Assembly: GCF_021401245.1 (NCBI RefSeq)
Contig: NZ_JACBFY010000004.1
Span: 372,001-436,000, forward strand
DNA: 64,000 bases
DNA from: Pseudacidovorax sp. NFM-22
Lineage (GTDB): Bacteria; Pseudomonadota; Gammaproteobacteria; Burkholderiales; Burkholderiaceae_C
Direction of reading: 5' to 3'
Shown here: positions 8,859 through 23,353 of the stretch, piece by piece
Position numbering within the stretch: the stretch's first letter is position 1
Layout of the letters: every line of letters begins with the position of its first letter
The notes under the pieces: model-generated
What the model was told of the DNA's origin: nothing
Databases searched by the model: none
The model's input: only the letters and a program-made list of their open reading frames with translations
Translations under genes and position numbers: made by a program

Positions 8859-9995
8859 ATGCCCGGCCTGTTGCCCGACGTCGATCCCGACGGCCTGCTC
8901 GAGTTCTCGGTCGTCTACACCGACCGCGCCCTCAACCACATGTCCAAGCGCTTCACTGGTGTGATGCAGGACATCCTGGCGACGCTGAAAGAGGTCTACC
9001 ACGCCCGCACGGCCGTGCTGGTGCCGGGAAGCGGCACCTTCGGCATGGAAGCCGTCGCGCGCCAGTTCGCCAACCGCGAGAAGGTGCTGATCGTGCGCAA
9101 TGGCTGGTTCAGCTATCGCTGGAGCCAGATCTTCGACGCAGGCGGCCTGGGCGGCGGCGCCATCGTCTGCCAGGCCCGCCAGCAGGGCGAAGGCCCGCAG
9201 GCGCCCTGGGCGCCGTGCCCGGCCGAGGAGGTCGCTGCCACCATCCGTGCCGAGAAGCCCAAGGTCATCTTCGCGCCGCATGTGGAGACCGCGAGCGGCA
9301 TCCTGCTGCCCGACGATTACCTGCGCACCGTGAGCGCTGCCGCCCGCGAGGTGGGCGCCCTGTTCGTGCTGGACTGCGTGGCCTCCGGCGCCGTCTGGGT
9401 CGACATGCAGGCCACCGGCGTGGACGTGCTGATCAGCGCGCCGCAGAAGGGCTGGAGCGGCTCGCCCTGCTGCGCCATGGTGATGCTGGGCGAACGCGCC
9501 CGCGAGGCCATCGACGGCACCACGAGCAGCAGCTTCTCCTGCGACCTCAAGAAGTGGATGCAGATCGCCGAAGGCTATGAGCGCGGCCAGCATGCGTACC
9601 ACACGACGATGCCGACAGACGCGCTGGTGCTGCTGCGCGACGTGATGAAGGAAACCCGCGACTGGGGTTTCGAGGCGGCGCGCCAGGCGCAGTTCGAACT
9701 GGGCGACAAGGTGCGCGCGCTGCTCGAATCACGCGGCCTGCCCAGCGTGGCGGCGGAGGGCTTCAAGGCGCCGGGCGTGGTGGTGAGCTACACCACCGAC
9801 CCCGGCATCCAGAGCGCCAGGAAGTTCATCGAGGCCGGCCTGCAGACCGCCTCCGGCGTGCCGCTGCAGTGCGGCGAGGGGCCGGACTTCATGACCTTCC
9901 GCATCGGGCTGTTCGGCCTGGAGAAGTGGCGCAACGTGGACCGGAGCGTGGGCCACCTGAAGGCCGGCCTGGACAAGGTGCTCGGCACGGCCTGA
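8859..9995 (+). CDS. Class V aminotransferase (PLP-dependent, serine/alanine-glyoxylate aminotransferase-like)
   Basis: PLP enzyme of fold type I, class V (378 aa). The PLP lysine is in SAPQKGWSG, and the cofactor region VLDCVASGAVWVDMQ precedes it. An early VLVPGSGTFGMEA block resembles the substrate/PLP phosphate site of alanine- and serine-glyoxylate aminotransferases. The start at 8859 has an excellent AGAAGGAG ribosome-binding site, whereas the longer open frame has none. The amino donor and acceptor cannot be read from the sequence; 2-aminoethylphosphonate or ureidoglycine-type substrates are alternatives. No pathway genes adjoin. Confidence 0.82.
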   Translation: MPGLLPDVDPDGLLEFSVVYTDRALNHMSKRFTGVMQDILATLKEVYHARTAVLVPGSGTFGMEAVARQFANREKVLIVRNGWFSYRWSQIFDAGGLGGGAIVCQARQQGEGPQAPWAPCPAEEVAATIRAEKPKVIFAPHVETASGILLPDDYLRTVSAAAREVGALFVLDCVASGAVWVDMQATGVDVLISAPQKGWSGSPCCAMVMLGERAREAIDGTTSSSFSCDLKKWMQIAEGYERGQHAYHTTMPTDALVLLRDVMKETRDWGFEAARQAQFELGDKVRALLESRGLPSVAAEGFKAPGVVVSYTTDPGIQSARKFIEAGLQTASGVPLQCGEGPDFMTFRIGLFGLEKWRNVDRSVGHLKAGLDKVLGTA

Positions 9996-10026
9996 GTCGC
10001 TGCTGCTGCTGCGTGAGGGGGCGCGC

Positions 10027-10869
10027 TCAGCCCGGCGCCTGCGCCTGGGTGCAGCGCACGTCGATGCGCTCCCGCTCTTCCAGCGTGGCGCCGATGCGCA
10101 CGGCCGTGAGGCAGCCGCCCCAGACGCAGCCGGTGTCGGTCGACAGCAGATCCGGCTGCGACAGCCAGCCCAGCGTGGACCAGTGGCCGAAGGCGACCAC
10201 CGCCTCGGCCGTGCGCCGGCCGGGCACGTCGAACCACGGCATGTAGCCCGCCGGCGCCTCCGCGGCGCTGTCCTTGGCCTCGAACTCCATCACCCCGTGG
10301 GCGCTGCAGAAGCGCAGTCGGGTGAGGGCGTTGACGATCACCCGCAGGCGTGCGCTGCCCGAGAGATCGTCGGACCAGGCGGCGGGCGCGTTGCCGTACA
10401 TCTCCTGCAGGAAGTTGCCCAGGTTCGGGCCGCGCAATACGGCTTCGAGTTCGCGGGCGCGTGCCATCGTGTCTTCCACGGTCCAGGCGGGCAGCACGCC
10501 CGCGTGCACCATGAGCAGGTCGCGCCCGCCGATGCGCTCGTGCAGCGCCATCGCGCGGTGGCGCAGCCAGTCCAGCAAAGGCTCCCTGTCGGGGGCGTCC
10601 AGGATGGGCGCGAGCGTGTCGCGCCGCCCGGGCTTGCGCACGCCATGCGCCACGCCCAGCAGGTGAAGGTCGTGGTTGCCCAGCAGGCTGCGGGCCGAAT
10701 CGCCCAGCGCCTGCACCCGGCGCAGCACGGCCAGCGAGTCGGGCCCGCGGTTGATCAGGTCGCCGAGCAGCACCAGCCGGTCGCGGCTGGGCGAGAAGTC
10801 CAGGGTGTCGAGCAGGCGGCCCAGCGCCTCGTCGCAGCCCTGCACATCACCGATGAGATAGAGTGCCAT
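10027..10869 (-). CDS. apaH: Symmetrical bis(5'-nucleosyl)-tetraphosphatase (Ap4A hydrolase)
   Basis: Metallophosphoesterase cleaving Ap4A to two ADP, limiting stress dinucleotides and Np4N RNA caps (280 aa). The start at 10869 gives the family N terminus MALYLIGDVQGC, with GAGG just upstream. Metal-binding blocks GDVQGC, GDLINRGPDS and GNHD are intact. A longer open frame to 10995 overlaps the divergent gene and is rejected. The start codon lies only 26 bp from that of the CNNM/CBS gene on the other strand, so each promoter must reach into the neighbouring coding sequence. Confidence 0.95.
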   Translation of the reverse strand: MALYLIGDVQGCDEALGRLLDTLDFSPSRDRLVLLGDLINRGPDSLAVLRRVQALGDSARSLLGNHDLHLLGVAHGVRKPGRRDTLAPILDAPDREPLLDWLRHRAMALHERIGGRDLLMVHAGVLPAWTVEDTMARARELEAVLRGPNLGNFLQEMYGNAPAAWSDDLSGSARLRVIVNALTRLRFCSAHGVMEFEAKDSAAEAPAGYMPWFDVPGRRTAEAVVAFGHWSTLGWLSQPDLLSTDTGCVWGGCLTAVRIGATLEERERIDVRCTQAQAPG

Positions 10870-10895
10870 GCCCTCATTCTCCCCTTGACCTCTCG

Positions 10896-12203
10896 ATGGA
10901 TATCCTTCTGCTGGCCTTGCTGACGACGTGCAATGCGTTGTTCGCGATGTCCGAAATGGCCCTGGCCACCTCCCGCCGCGCCCGCTTGGCGGCATTGGCG
11001 GAGACGGGCGACCCGGGGGCCGCGGCGGCGCTCAAGCTGATGGACATGCCGACGCAGTTCCTGTCCACCGTGCAGATCGGCATCACGTCCATCGGCATGC
11101 TCAGCGGCATCGTGGGCGAATCGGCCTTCGCCGGGCCGTTGGCCATCCGGATGCAGGAATGGGGACTGGCAGAAGGCGCGGCCAGCATCCTGTCCACCGC
11201 GCTGGTGGTGACCTGCATCACCTTCTTCACCATCATTTTCGGCGAGCTGGTGCCCAAGCGTATCGGCCAGCTCTATCCCGAGCCGGTGGCGCGCTGGGTG
11301 TCGCGCCCGATGCGCGCGCTGGCCAAGGGCACCAAGCCCTTCGTCTACCTGCTCTCCGGCACCACGGCGGCCACGCTGCGGCTGCTGCGCATCGATGCCA
11401 CGGGCGCGCGCGCGGTGACCGAGGAAGAGATCTCCGCCAGCCTGGAGGAAGGCGTGGAGTCCGGCGTCATCGAGCGGCATGAGCACCAGATGGTGCGCAA
11501 CGTGTTCCACCTGGACGACCGCCGCCTGTCCTCGCTGATGGTGCCGCGCAGCGACATCGAGTGGATGCCCGCCAACCTGACGGTGGCCGAGGCCCTGCAG
11601 AAGGTGGCCGCGGCCGGCGCCATCAACCTGATGCATTCCTGGTATCCCGTCTGCCGCAACTCGCTGGACGACGTGGTGGGCGTGGTGAGCGTGGCACAGC
11701 TGCTCAAGCTGGGGCCGTCGCACGAGGGGGTGCTGGGCACGCTGGCGCAGCCGGCGTCCTTCGTGCCCGAGACGCTGACCGGCCTGGAGCTGCTGGAGCA
11801 GTTCCGCGCCCAGGCCGGCCGCATGGTGATGGTGGTGGACGAATATGGCGTGGTGCAGGGCCTGCTCACGCCCCGCGACCTGCTGGAGGCCATCACTGGC
11901 GAGCTCCACCCCCACGTGCCGGCGGACGCCTGGGCCATGCCGCAGCCCGACGGCAGTTGGGCGCTCGACGGCCTGATGCCCGTGTCGGAACTGCGGGCGC
12001 GGCTGGCCATCCGCGAGTTGCCGGACGAGGAGCGGGGCCGCTACAACACCGTGGCCGGGCTGCTGATGTCCGTGTCGGGCCACCTTCCGGCGGTGGGCGA
12101 GCAGATCGAATGCGCGGGCTGGGGCTTCGAGGTGCTCGCGCTGGAAGGCCGCCGCATCGACCGCGTGCAGGCGCGTCCGCTGCTCCCGGCGGACGCCCGC
12201 TGA
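10896..12203 (+). CDS. CNNM-domain/CBS/CorC-HlyC membrane protein (UPF0053 'hemolysin family')
   Basis: Inner-membrane protein (435 aa) of the family containing CorB/YfjD/TlyC-like proteins, linked to Mg2+/Co2+ transport rather than true haemolysis. Four hydrophobic segments form the CNNM (DUF21) domain in about the first 180 residues (SEMALATSRRAR and FGELVPKRI are signature stretches). A CBS pair follows (about 195-320), then the CorC_HlyC domain at the end (about 335-430). The ATG at 10896 is used; the frame extends to 10863, but that would overlap apaH and add a non-hydrophobic leader. No clear Shine-Dalgarno sequence. Confidence 0.85.
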   Translation: MDILLLALLTTCNALFAMSEMALATSRRARLAALAETGDPGAAAALKLMDMPTQFLSTVQIGITSIGMLSGIVGESAFAGPLAIRMQEWGLAEGAASILSTALVVTCITFFTIIFGELVPKRIGQLYPEPVARWVSRPMRALAKGTKPFVYLLSGTTAATLRLLRIDATGARAVTEEEISASLEEGVESGVIERHEHQMVRNVFHLDDRRLSSLMVPRSDIEWMPANLTVAEALQKVAAAGAINLMHSWYPVCRNSLDDVVGVVSVAQLLKLGPSHEGVLGTLAQPASFVPETLTGLELLEQFRAQAGRMVMVVDEYGVVQGLLTPRDLLEAITGELHPHVPADAWAMPQPDGSWALDGLMPVSELRARLAIRELPDEERGRYNTVAGLLMSVSGHLPAVGEQIECAGWGFEVLALEGRRIDRVQARPLLPADAR

Positions 12204-12297
12204 GTCCGGCGCCCCGGTTCCTGTCGGCCGACGAGGCCGCCGGCGGCTGCGCAGGATCGATGTCCGGCCGGGCGCGCGGCCCGCGCCGCCTGCGCGT

Positions 12298-12801
12298 TCA
12301 ATGCGCCTGTTCTGCGCGATCGGCGTCGAGTTCGCGTTGCTCGCGGCGCCATTGCCAGGGCGGCGTCGGGTTCGCCGCCTTCCACAGGCCGACACGCGCC
12401 CGGCGCGCCCGCGCTTCGGCGGCGGCATAGCGGCGCTGGGCGGCGGCCGTCTGCGCCTCGGCGTACTGGCGGTACCACCAGGCCATGCCCGCCTCCAGCA
12501 TGGCTTCTCCGGCATCCACGCTGGGCGGCGCGTCCGGATCTTCCGGCGGCGGCACCTGCACGGCGCAGACGGCCCGGCCATAGCGGTCGCGGTCCACGCA
12601 GCGCAGCTCGACCTCGCGGTGCAGCGCCAGCCGCGCCAGCAGGCGCCGCGCGTTGCGGCCCTGGGGCTGGCCCGATTCGGGGGCGTCGATGGCATGCACG
12701 CGCACCGTCAGCGCCTCGCCACCGTCGCAGTCGGCGTGGAGGGTGTCGCCGTCGCTCACTGCCGTGACGAGGCACAGCAGCAGGGCTGCAGCCAGGGCCA
12801 C
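12298..12801 (-). CDS. Thermonuclease (SNase)-family protein, probably exported
   Basis: Small staphylococcal-nuclease-fold protein (167 aa) starting at a GTG two bases after the stop of the HD-GYP gene (TGA-CG-GTG). A hydrophobic N terminus (ALAAALLLCLVTA) fits a signal sequence or anchor, though it lacks positive charges with this start. SNase motifs present are SDGDTL (16-21), VRVHAIDAPE (33-42) and the DRYGRAV block (72-78), matching the acidic and arginine active-site positions of nuclease. The C-terminal third is Arg/Ala-rich. Being last in a kinase and HD-GYP operon, its synthesis is probably coupled to that signalling pair. Substrate (DNA or RNA) is unknown. Confidence 0.75.
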   Translation of the reverse strand: MALAAALLLCLVTAVSDGDTLHADCDGGEALTVRVHAIDAPESGQPQGRNARRLLARLALHREVELRCVDRDRYGRAVCAVQVPPPEDPDAPPSVDAGEAMLEAGMAWWYRQYAEAQTAAAQRRYAAAEARARRARVGLWKAANPTPPWQWRREQRELDADRAEQAH

Positions 12802-12803
12802 CG

Positions 12804-17479
<4,676 letters not shown>

Positions 17480-17581
17480 GGGGTTGAGTGTGGGGAGGGG
17501 AAGAGCTTACTGGGCCCTACAACGCGCGGGCTGCGCTCGCCGCGGACCGGGGCCACTGCCGCCTGTGCGCGAGGGGCCAAC

Positions 17582-17614
17582 AAAAAAGCCCGCAAGCGTC
17601 AGCTTGCGGGCTTT
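17582..17614 (-). terminator. Terminator after tRNA-Thr
   Basis: A 12-bp perfect stem, AAAGCCCGCAAG (17585-17596) with CTTGCGGGCTTT (17603-17614), and a 6-nt loop. Read on the minus strand it ends in six T. It begins five bases after the tRNA 3' end and probably also protects the kinase operon from read-through. Confidence 0.9.
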
Positions 17615-17619
17615 GGAGA

Positions 17620-17695
17620 TGGTGCCGGCGACCGGAATCGAACTGGTGACCTACGCGTTACGAGTGCGTTGCTCTACCAACTGAGCTACGCCGGC
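17620..17695 (-). tRNA. tRNA-Thr (anticodon CGT)
   Basis: 76-nt cloverleaf on the minus strand. The acceptor arm GCCGGCG pairs with CGCCGGC, followed by A and an encoded CCA. The D arm is GCTCAGTTGGTAGAGC, and the anticodon loop CTCGTAA places CGT at 34-36, reading codon ACG. The T arm is ACCAG-TTCGATT-CCGGT. The lowest anticodon-stem pair is a mismatch, as in many isoacceptors. Confidence 0.97.
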
Positions 17696-17704
17696 GAAAA
17701 ACCT

Positions 17705-17710
17705 ATTCTA
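17705..17710 (-). promoter_or_regulatory. Candidate -10 element of tRNA-Thr
   Basis: TAGAAT on the minus strand ends nine bases before the tRNA 5' end, a suitable distance for a promoter -10. No good -35 is seen 16-18 bp upstream. The tRNA could also be processed from the fbp transcript. Confidence 0.35.
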
Positions 17711-17772
17711 GGGCAAGAAGGCACTGTGGTGAGCGCCTTCGTAAGCAGCCCAAGAGTATAGCGCCAAAAAGC

Positions 17773-18783
17773 TCACGCCTCCAAATGGTACTTCGTCACA
17801 CGCTCGACTTCGTTCCTGGAGCCGAGGATCACCGACACGCGTTCGTGCAGCTTCTGGGGCTGGATGTCGAGGATGCGCTCGCGACCGTTGGTGGCCGCAC
17901 CGCCGGCCTGCTCCACCAGCCAGGCCATGGGGTTGGCTTCGTACATCAGGCGCAGCTTGCCCGGCTTCTCGGGCTCGCGCTTGTCCCAGGGGTACATGAA
18001 CACGCCGCCGCGGGTGAGGATGCGGTGCACGTCGGTCACCATGCTGGCGATCCAGCGCATGTTGAAGTCCTTGCCGCGCGGGCCGTCCTTGCCGGCCAGG
18101 CATTCGTCGATGTAGCGCTTCACCGGGGCGTCCCAGTGGCGCATGTTGCTCATGTTGATCGCGAATTCCTTGGTGTCGGCCGGGATCTCCATCTTGTCCT
18201 GCGTGAGGATGAAGCTGCCCTGTTCGCGGTCGAGCGTGAACATGGCCACGCCATCGCCCACGGTGAGCACGAGCACCGTCTGCGGGCCATAGAGGCAGTA
18301 GCCGGCGGCCACCTGCTTGCAGCCGGCCTGCAGGAAGTCGCCTTCCTGCACGCCCGGGTGGTCGTCGGGCTTCTTGAGCACGCTGAAGATGGTGCCGATG
18401 CTGACGTTCACGTCGATGTTGCTGGACCCGTCGAGCGGGTCGAACATCAGCAGGTATTCGCCTTGCGGATAGCGGTTGGGCACCACGTAGATGCTGTCCA
18501 TCTCCTCGCTGGCCATGGCGGCGAGGTGGCCGCCCCATTCGTTGGCCTCGATCAGCACCTCGTTGGCGATGATGTCCAGCTTCTTCTGCACCTCGCCCTG
18601 CACGTTCTCGCTGCCGGCGGAGCCGAGCACGCCGCCCAGGGCGCCCTTGTTGACCGAGAGGCTGATGCGCTTGCAGGCGCGGGCCACCACCTCCAGCAGC
18701 AGGCGCAGCTGGCCAGGGATGAGGCCGTCGACGCGTTGCTGCTCGACGAGGTAGCGGGTGAGTGAAATGTTCTGAGAGGCCAT
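17773..18783 (-). CDS. fbp: Fructose-1,6-bisphosphatase class I
   Basis: Gluconeogenic and Calvin-type enzyme removing the C1 phosphate of fructose 1,6-bisphosphate (336 aa). Metal-binding blocks are [10 protein letters not shown] and [13 protein letters not shown], with [19 protein letters not shown] forming the sugar-phosphate pocket near the C terminus. The ATG at 18783 opens the family N terminus; the same frame stays open far upstream only because it runs antisense-like through pepN. It follows pepN by 26 bp, so the two are probably co-transcribed. Confidence 0.96.
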   Translation of the reverse strand: MASQNISLTRYLVEQQRVDGLIPGQLRLLLEVVARACKRISLSVNKGALGGVLGSAGSENVQGEVQKKLDIIANEVLIEANEWGGHLAAMASEEMDSIYVVPNRYPQGEYLLMFDPLDGSSNIDVNVSIGTIFSVLKKPDDHPGVQEGDFLQAGCKQVAAGYCLYGPQTVLVLTVGDGVAMFTLDREQGSFILTQDKMEIPADTKEFAINMSNMRHWDAPVKRYIDECLAGKDGPRGKDFNMRWIASMVTDVHRILTRGGVFMYPWDKREPEKPGKLRLMYEANPMAWLVEQAGGAATNGRERILDIQPQKLHERVSVILGSRNEVERVTKYHLEA

Positions 18784-18809
18784 GGGGACTCCTGGGAGGG
18801 TTTCAAAAA

Positions 18810-21509
18810 TCAGGGGGCGAGGGCGCGGCTGACGACCTCGAGCGTGTCCTTGCTCAGGCCGGGGCGGGCCGCCACGCGGGCGATGGCCTCGCGTGCGGCG
18901 CCGCGGTAGGGCTCGGCCAGCTTGTTCCAGCGGTCCAGCGCGCGCGCCAGGCGGGCGGCGACCTGCGGGTTGATCTCGTCCAGCTCGATCACCCGCTCGC
19001 TCCACCACACGTAGCCGGCGGCGTCCAGGCGGTGGAAGGCGCCGGGGTTGGCGCTGCAGTAGCTGAAGATCACGCTGCGCGCGCGGTTCGGGTTCTTGAG
19101 GGAGAAGTCCGGATGGCGCGTGAGCTGCTTGACCAGCGGCAGCACGTCGCCGCCGCGGTCGGGCGCGCCGGCCTGCAGGCTGAACCACTTGTCGATGACC
19201 AGGGCCTCGTCCTTGAACATGGCATGGAAGCGCGCCAGGGCCTGCGCCGCCAGCGGGTGGCCCGACACGACCAGCGCCGTCAGCGCGTTGAAGCGGTCGG
19301 TCATGTTCGACGCGTCCTTGAAGCGCTGCAGCGTCTTGCCCGGCCAGACGGCATCGCCCGACTCGCGTGCGGCAATGCACAGGTGCGCCAGCGCCATGCC
19401 GGCCAGCGCACGGCGGCCGGCCGAGACCGGCTCGGGCCGGTACGCGCCGGTGTCCTTGTTGTCCTCGTAGGCCTGCTGCCATTCGGCGTACAGGGCCGTC
19501 GCCAGCTGGGTGCGCATGGCCTCGCGCACGCGGTGCACGCGCTGCGGATCGACCACGTCCAGCTGCTCGGAGATATAGACCTCGGAAGGCAGCGTCAGCA
19601 CCAGCTCCTTGAAGGCGGCATCCAGCGAGCCGTTGCGCAGCACCTCGCGCATGGCGCCGATGAAGGCCTCGTCCAGCACCGGTGCGTCGGGCAGGCGGCT
19701 GTCGTCGCCGATGGCTGCGAGCGCGGCGCCGAGTGCCAGGCGCTGGGCGGCCTCCCAGCGGTTGAAGGGGTCGCTGTCGTGCGCCAGCAGGGCCAGCAGC
19801 TGTTCGCGCGTGTAGTCGAACTGCAGCACCACCGGCGCGCTGAAGCCGCGCAGGATGGAGGGCACCGGTGCCTCGTCCAGGCCGGTGAAGGTGAAGCGCT
19901 GCTCGGCTTCGTGCAGCACCAGCGTGAGCGATTCGCCAGCGGGCTGCGGCTCGCCTTCCAGCTGCAACGGGAGCGCGCGGCCATCCGCACCCAGCAGCCC
20001 CACGGCCACCGGAATGACGAAGGGCTCCTTCACCGGTTGACCCGGCGTCGGCGGGCAGCTCTGCGTGAAGGCCAGCGTGTACGTGCGGGCCTCGGCGTCG
20101 TAGTGCCCCGTGGCGGCCAGGCGCGGCGTGCCGGCCTGGCTGTACCAGCGCTTGAACTGCGGCAGGCGACGGGCCAGCTCGCTGTCGGGGTTGGCATCGG
20201 CGATGGCCTGGGCGAAGTCGTCGCAGGTCACGGCCTGGCCGTCGTGGCGCTCGAAGTACAGCGTCATGCCGCGGGCGAAGCCCTCGCGGCCCACCAGCGT
20301 CTGCATCATGCGGACGACTTCGGCGCCTTTCTCGTAGATGGTGACGGTGTAGAAGTTGCTGATCTCGATGTAGCTGTCGGGCCGCACCGGATGGGCCATC
20401 GGGCCGGCGTCCTCGGGGAACTGGGCGGTGCGCAGCACCCGCACGTCCTCGATGCGCTTGACCGCGCGCGCGGAGGGCTCGGCGCACAGGTCCATGCTGA
20501 ACTCCTGGTCGCGGAAGACCGTCAGGCCCTCCTTGAGCGAGAGCTGGAACCAGTCGCGGCAGGTGACGCGGTCACCGCTCCAGTTGTGGAAGTACTCGTG
20601 GCCCACCACGCTCTCGATGTTGGCGTAGTCGGCATCGGTGGCCGTGGCCTGGCTGGCCAGAACGTACTTCGTGTTGAAGATGTTCAGGCCCTTGTTCTCC
20701 ATCGCGCCCATGTTGAAGTCGCTGGTGGCGACGATCATGAAGCGGTCCAGGTCCAGCGGCAGGCCGAAGCGGGCCTCGTCCCACAGCACTGAGTGGATCA
20801 GCGAGTTCATCGCATGCTCGGTCTTGTCGAGGTCGCCCGCGCGCACGTAGACTTGCAGCAGGTGCTCGCGGCCGTTGCGTGCCTTGATGCGCTGCTCGCG
20901 CGCCACCAGCTTGCCGGCCACCAGAGCGAACAGGTAGGCGGGCTTCTTGAAGGGGTCGACCCACTTGGCGAAATGGCGGCCTTCCGGGAGCTCGCCCTGT
21001 TCGACCAGGTTGCCGTTGGACAGCAGCACCGGATAGGCGGCCTTGTCGGCACGCAGCGTGACGGTGTAGCTGGCCATCACGTCCGGACGGTCCAGGAAGT
21101 AGGTGATGCGGCGGAAGCCCTCGGCCTCGCACTGGGTGAAGAAGGTGTTCTGGCTGACGAACAGGCCCATCAGCTTGGTGTTCTTCGCCGGGCAGCAGGT
21201 GGTGAAGATCTCCAGCTCGAATTCGTCGGGCAGGCCGTCCAGCACCAGCTGGCTTCCTTCCATGCGGAAGGCAGCGCCCTGGCCATTGACCAGCACGCGC
21301 GCCAAGTTGAGCTCGTCGCCGTCCAGGCGCAGCGGCTGTGCCGCCACGTCCGGATTGCGGCGCAGCTTCATGCGGTTGAGCACGCGGGTCTTGGCCGGGT
21401 CCAGGTCGAAGCAGAGGTCGACGGTGTCGATCCAGTAGGCCGGCGGGGCATAGTCCTCGCGCTGGATGGCGACGGGCGCAGCCGATTGAGCGTCACGAGA
21501 GAGCAACAT
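18810..21509 (-). CDS. pepN: Aminopeptidase N (M1 family)
   Basis: Cytoplasmic zinc aminopeptidase of 899 aa with the M1 signature: the exopeptidase [11 protein letters not shown] segment, the HEYFHNW zinc site (H304, E305, H308) and the downstream [16 protein letters not shown] supplying the third ligand. Length and C-terminal ERAP1-like helical region are normal for Gram-negative PepN. The start overlaps the end of the HAD gene by 17 bp, and fbp follows 26 bp after the stop. Confidence 0.95.
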   Translation of the reverse strand: MLLSRDAQSAAPVAIQREDYAPPAYWIDTVDLCFDLDPAKTRVLNRMKLRRNPDVAAQPLRLDGDELNLARVLVNGQGAAFRMEGSQLVLDGLPDEFELEIFTTCCPAKNTKLMGLFVSQNTFFTQCEAEGFRRITYFLDRPDVMASYTVTLRADKAAYPVLLSNGNLVEQGELPEGRHFAKWVDPFKKPAYLFALVAGKLVAREQRIKARNGREHLLQVYVRAGDLDKTEHAMNSLIHSVLWDEARFGLPLDLDRFMIVATSDFNMGAMENKGLNIFNTKYVLASQATATDADYANIESVVGHEYFHNWSGDRVTCRDWFQLSLKEGLTVFRDQEFSMDLCAEPSARAVKRIEDVRVLRTAQFPEDAGPMAHPVRPDSYIEISNFYTVTIYEKGAEVVRMMQTLVGREGFARGMTLYFERHDGQAVTCDDFAQAIADANPDSELARRLPQFKRWYSQAGTPRLAATGHYDAEARTYTLAFTQSCPPTPGQPVKEPFVIPVAVGLLGADGRALPLQLEGEPQPAGESLTLVLHEAEQRFTFTGLDEAPVPSILRGFSAPVVLQFDYTREQLLALLAHDSDPFNRWEAAQRLALGAALAAIGDDSRLPDAPVLDEAFIGAMREVLRNGSLDAAFKELVLTLPSEVYISEQLDVVDPQRVHRVREAMRTQLATALYAEWQQAYEDNKDTGAYRPEPVSAGRRALAGMALAHLCIAARESGDAVWPGKTLQRFKDASNMTDRFNALTALVVSGHPLAAQALARFHAMFKDEALVIDKWFSLQAGAPDRGGDVLPLVKQLTRHPDFSLKNPNRARSVIFSYCSANPGAFHRLDAAGYVWWSERVIELDEINPQVAARLARALDRWNKLAEPYRGAAREAIARVAARPGLSKDTLEVVSRALAP

Positions 21510-22203
21510 CGAGCGTCTCCAGAAAATTTGAGCGAAGGAGGGAGTGGTAGTCGCGCACGGTCGCGATCACATGCGGACCGGCGAGTTCGTCGGCGCCGTG
21601 GGTGCTGCACACGGCCACCGCACGCATGCCAGCGCGGCGCGCGGCCTCGATGCCGAAGGGCGCGTCCTCGAAGACGATGCAGCGCGCGGGATCGGCATCG
21701 ATGCGGCGGGCCGCTTCGAGAAAGATGTCGGGCTCGGGCTTGCCACGCAGGCCCTCGTCGCCGCCGACGACCGTCAGCGGGGGCGGGTCCATCTTCAGGC
21801 GGTCCAGGGCGAAGGCCACGTTGTGCCGGTCGCCCGCGGTGCCGACGGCGACCTTCAGGCCGCGCGCGGCGGCTTGCCGCGCGAAGGCGGTGAAGCCCGC
21901 CACCTCGGCAAAGGGCGCGTCGAAAAGCTCGCGGTAGATCGCTTCCTTCTCGTTCACCAGCGCCAGGCATTCGTCCGCTGGCAGCTCGCGCTCGAAGACC
22001 TCGCGCATGCACTCGGTGCCGGTGCGGCCCGTGGTGCGACGCAGGATCTCATCGGCCGGCATCGTGATGCCGTGCCGTTGGGCGAAGGTCACCCACGACT
22101 TCGCATGCCAGGGCATGGAGTCGATCATGGTGCCGTCCATGTCGAAGATCAGGGCCTGCACGGGCAGGGCGGCGCCCTCGGGGCGCGGGCTGCGGTCGGG
22201 CAT
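21493..22203 (-). CDS. HAD-superfamily phosphatase/phosphoglucomutase-like protein
   Basis: HAD subfamily IA protein (236 aa). Motif I is FDMDGTMIDS with the nucleophile and acid aspartates. Motif II threonine lies in VGTAGDRHN, and motifs III and IV in GKPEPDIFLEAA and CIVFEDAPFGIEAA. The cap placement and the last motif resemble beta-phosphoglucomutase and sugar phosphatases; the substrate is not predictable. The ATG shares its A with the prfB stop (TGATG), indicating coupling to RF2 translation. Confidence 0.82.
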   Translation of the reverse strand: MPDRSPRPEGAALPVQALIFDMDGTMIDSMPWHAKSWVTFAQRHGITMPADEILRRTTGRTGTECMREVFERELPADECLALVNEKEAIYRELFDAPFAEVAGFTAFARQAAARGLKVAVGTAGDRHNVAFALDRLKMDPPPLTVVGGDEGLRGKPEPDIFLEAARRIDADPARCIVFEDAPFGIEAARRAGMRAVAVCSTHGADELAGPHVIATVRDYHSLLRSNFLETLDVALS

Positions 22204-23307
22204 CAGACGCCCTGCTTCAGCGAGGCTTCGATGAAGGGATCGAGGTCGCCGTCGAGCACCTTCTGCGTGGCCGAGATCTCGACGCCGGTGCGCAGGTCCT
22301 TGATGCGGCTGTTGTCCAGCACGTAGCTGCGGATCTGGTGGCCCCAGCCGACGTCGGTCTTGCTGTCCTCCAGCTTCTGCTGCTCTTCCATGCGCTTGCG
22401 CATCTCGAAGTCGTACAGCCGCGAGCGCAGGCGCTTCCAGGCCACGTCGCGGTTGCTGTGCTGGCTGCGGCCGTCCTGGCACTGCACCACGATGCCGGTC
22501 GGGATGTGCGTCAGTCGCACCGCCGAGTCGGTCTTGTTGATGTGCTGGCCACCGGCGCCGCTGGCGCGGTAGGTGTCCACGCGCACGTCGGACGGGTTGA
22601 TCTCGATCTCGATGGAGTCGTCGATCTCCGGATAGACGAAGAGCGAGGCGAAGCTGGTGTGGCGCCCGCCCGAGGAGTCGAAGGGCGACTTGCGCACCAG
22701 GCGGTGCACGCCGGTCTCGGTGCGCAGCAGGCCGAAGGCGTATTCGCCCTCGACCTTGATCGTGGCGCTCTTGATGCCCGCGGTTTCACCCGGGGACTCG
22801 TCCTCGACGGTGGTCTTGAAGCCCTTGCGCTCGGCGTACTTGAGGTACTGGCGCAGCAGCATGCTGGCCCAGTCCTGCGCCTCGGTGCCGCCCGCGCCGG
22901 CCTGGATGTCGACGAAGCAATTGTTGGGATCGGCCGGGTTGTTGAACATGCGGCGGAATTCGAGCTGCTCGATCTCCTTGCGCAGTTCCTCGGCGTCGTC
23001 GGCGATGGCCTTCAGGCCTGCCTCGTCGCCTTCTTCCTTGCTCATCTCGTAGAGCTCGGTGTTGTCGGCCAGATCGCGCTCCAGGCGCTGGATGGCCAGC
23101 ACCACGCCATCCAGGGCCTTCTTTTCCTTGCCCAGTTCCTGGGCCTTCTTGGGGTCGTTCCAGACCGTCGGGTCTTCCAGCGAGGCGTTGACGGTCCTCA
23201 GGCGTTCGGCTTTGGCATCGAAGTCAAAGATACCTCCGCAAGTCGGCCGTCCGGGTGCTCAGGTCGGCCAGGGTGGTGCCAATGAGGTTGATCTGTTCTG
23301 CGTCCAT
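22203..23307 (-). CDS. prfB: Peptide chain release factor 2, with programmed +1 frameshift
   Basis: RF2 terminates translation at UGA and UAA. The gene is split: codons 1-27 run 23307-23227, the in-frame TGA at 23226-23224 is bypassed by +1 slippage on CTT, and the main frame runs 23225-22203 (340 codons), giving 367 aa. The slip site CTTTGAC with GGAGG (23237-23233) just upstream is the canonical autoregulatory element. The specificity tripeptide SPF (in KSPFDSSGG) and the catalytic GGQ (in GAGGQHINK) are intact. The HAD gene overlaps its stop by one base. It lies 46 bp after the last signalling-operon gene on the same strand. Confidence 0.97.
23223..23237 (-). promoter_or_regulatory. RF2 programmed-frameshift site
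   Basis: Read on the minus strand: GGAGG, TAT, CTT, TGA, C. The internal Shine-Dalgarno sequence, slippery CTT, weak stop context TGAC and spacing match the well-known prfB autoregulation signal. Low RF2 makes ribosomes pause at TGA and shift, raising RF2. Confidence 0.95.
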
Positions 23308-23353
23308 GGTGCGGTCCTGTTCTTGCGGGTGTTCGGGGAAACGCGGGATTTTC

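Noticed and set aside
10896-12203. True haemolysin
   Set aside because: The family name is historical; CNNM, CBS and CorC_HlyC domains point to a cation-related membrane protein.
17480-17760. tRNA-Thr as an integration site for a mobile element
   Set aside because: No integrase, no repeated tRNA 3' end and no change of codon use on either side; the flanking genes are chromosomal.
23224-23226. Premature stop or frameshift mutation in prfB
   Set aside because: The TGA is the programmed frameshift stop with its slippery codon and internal Shine-Dalgarno sequence; the gene is intact.
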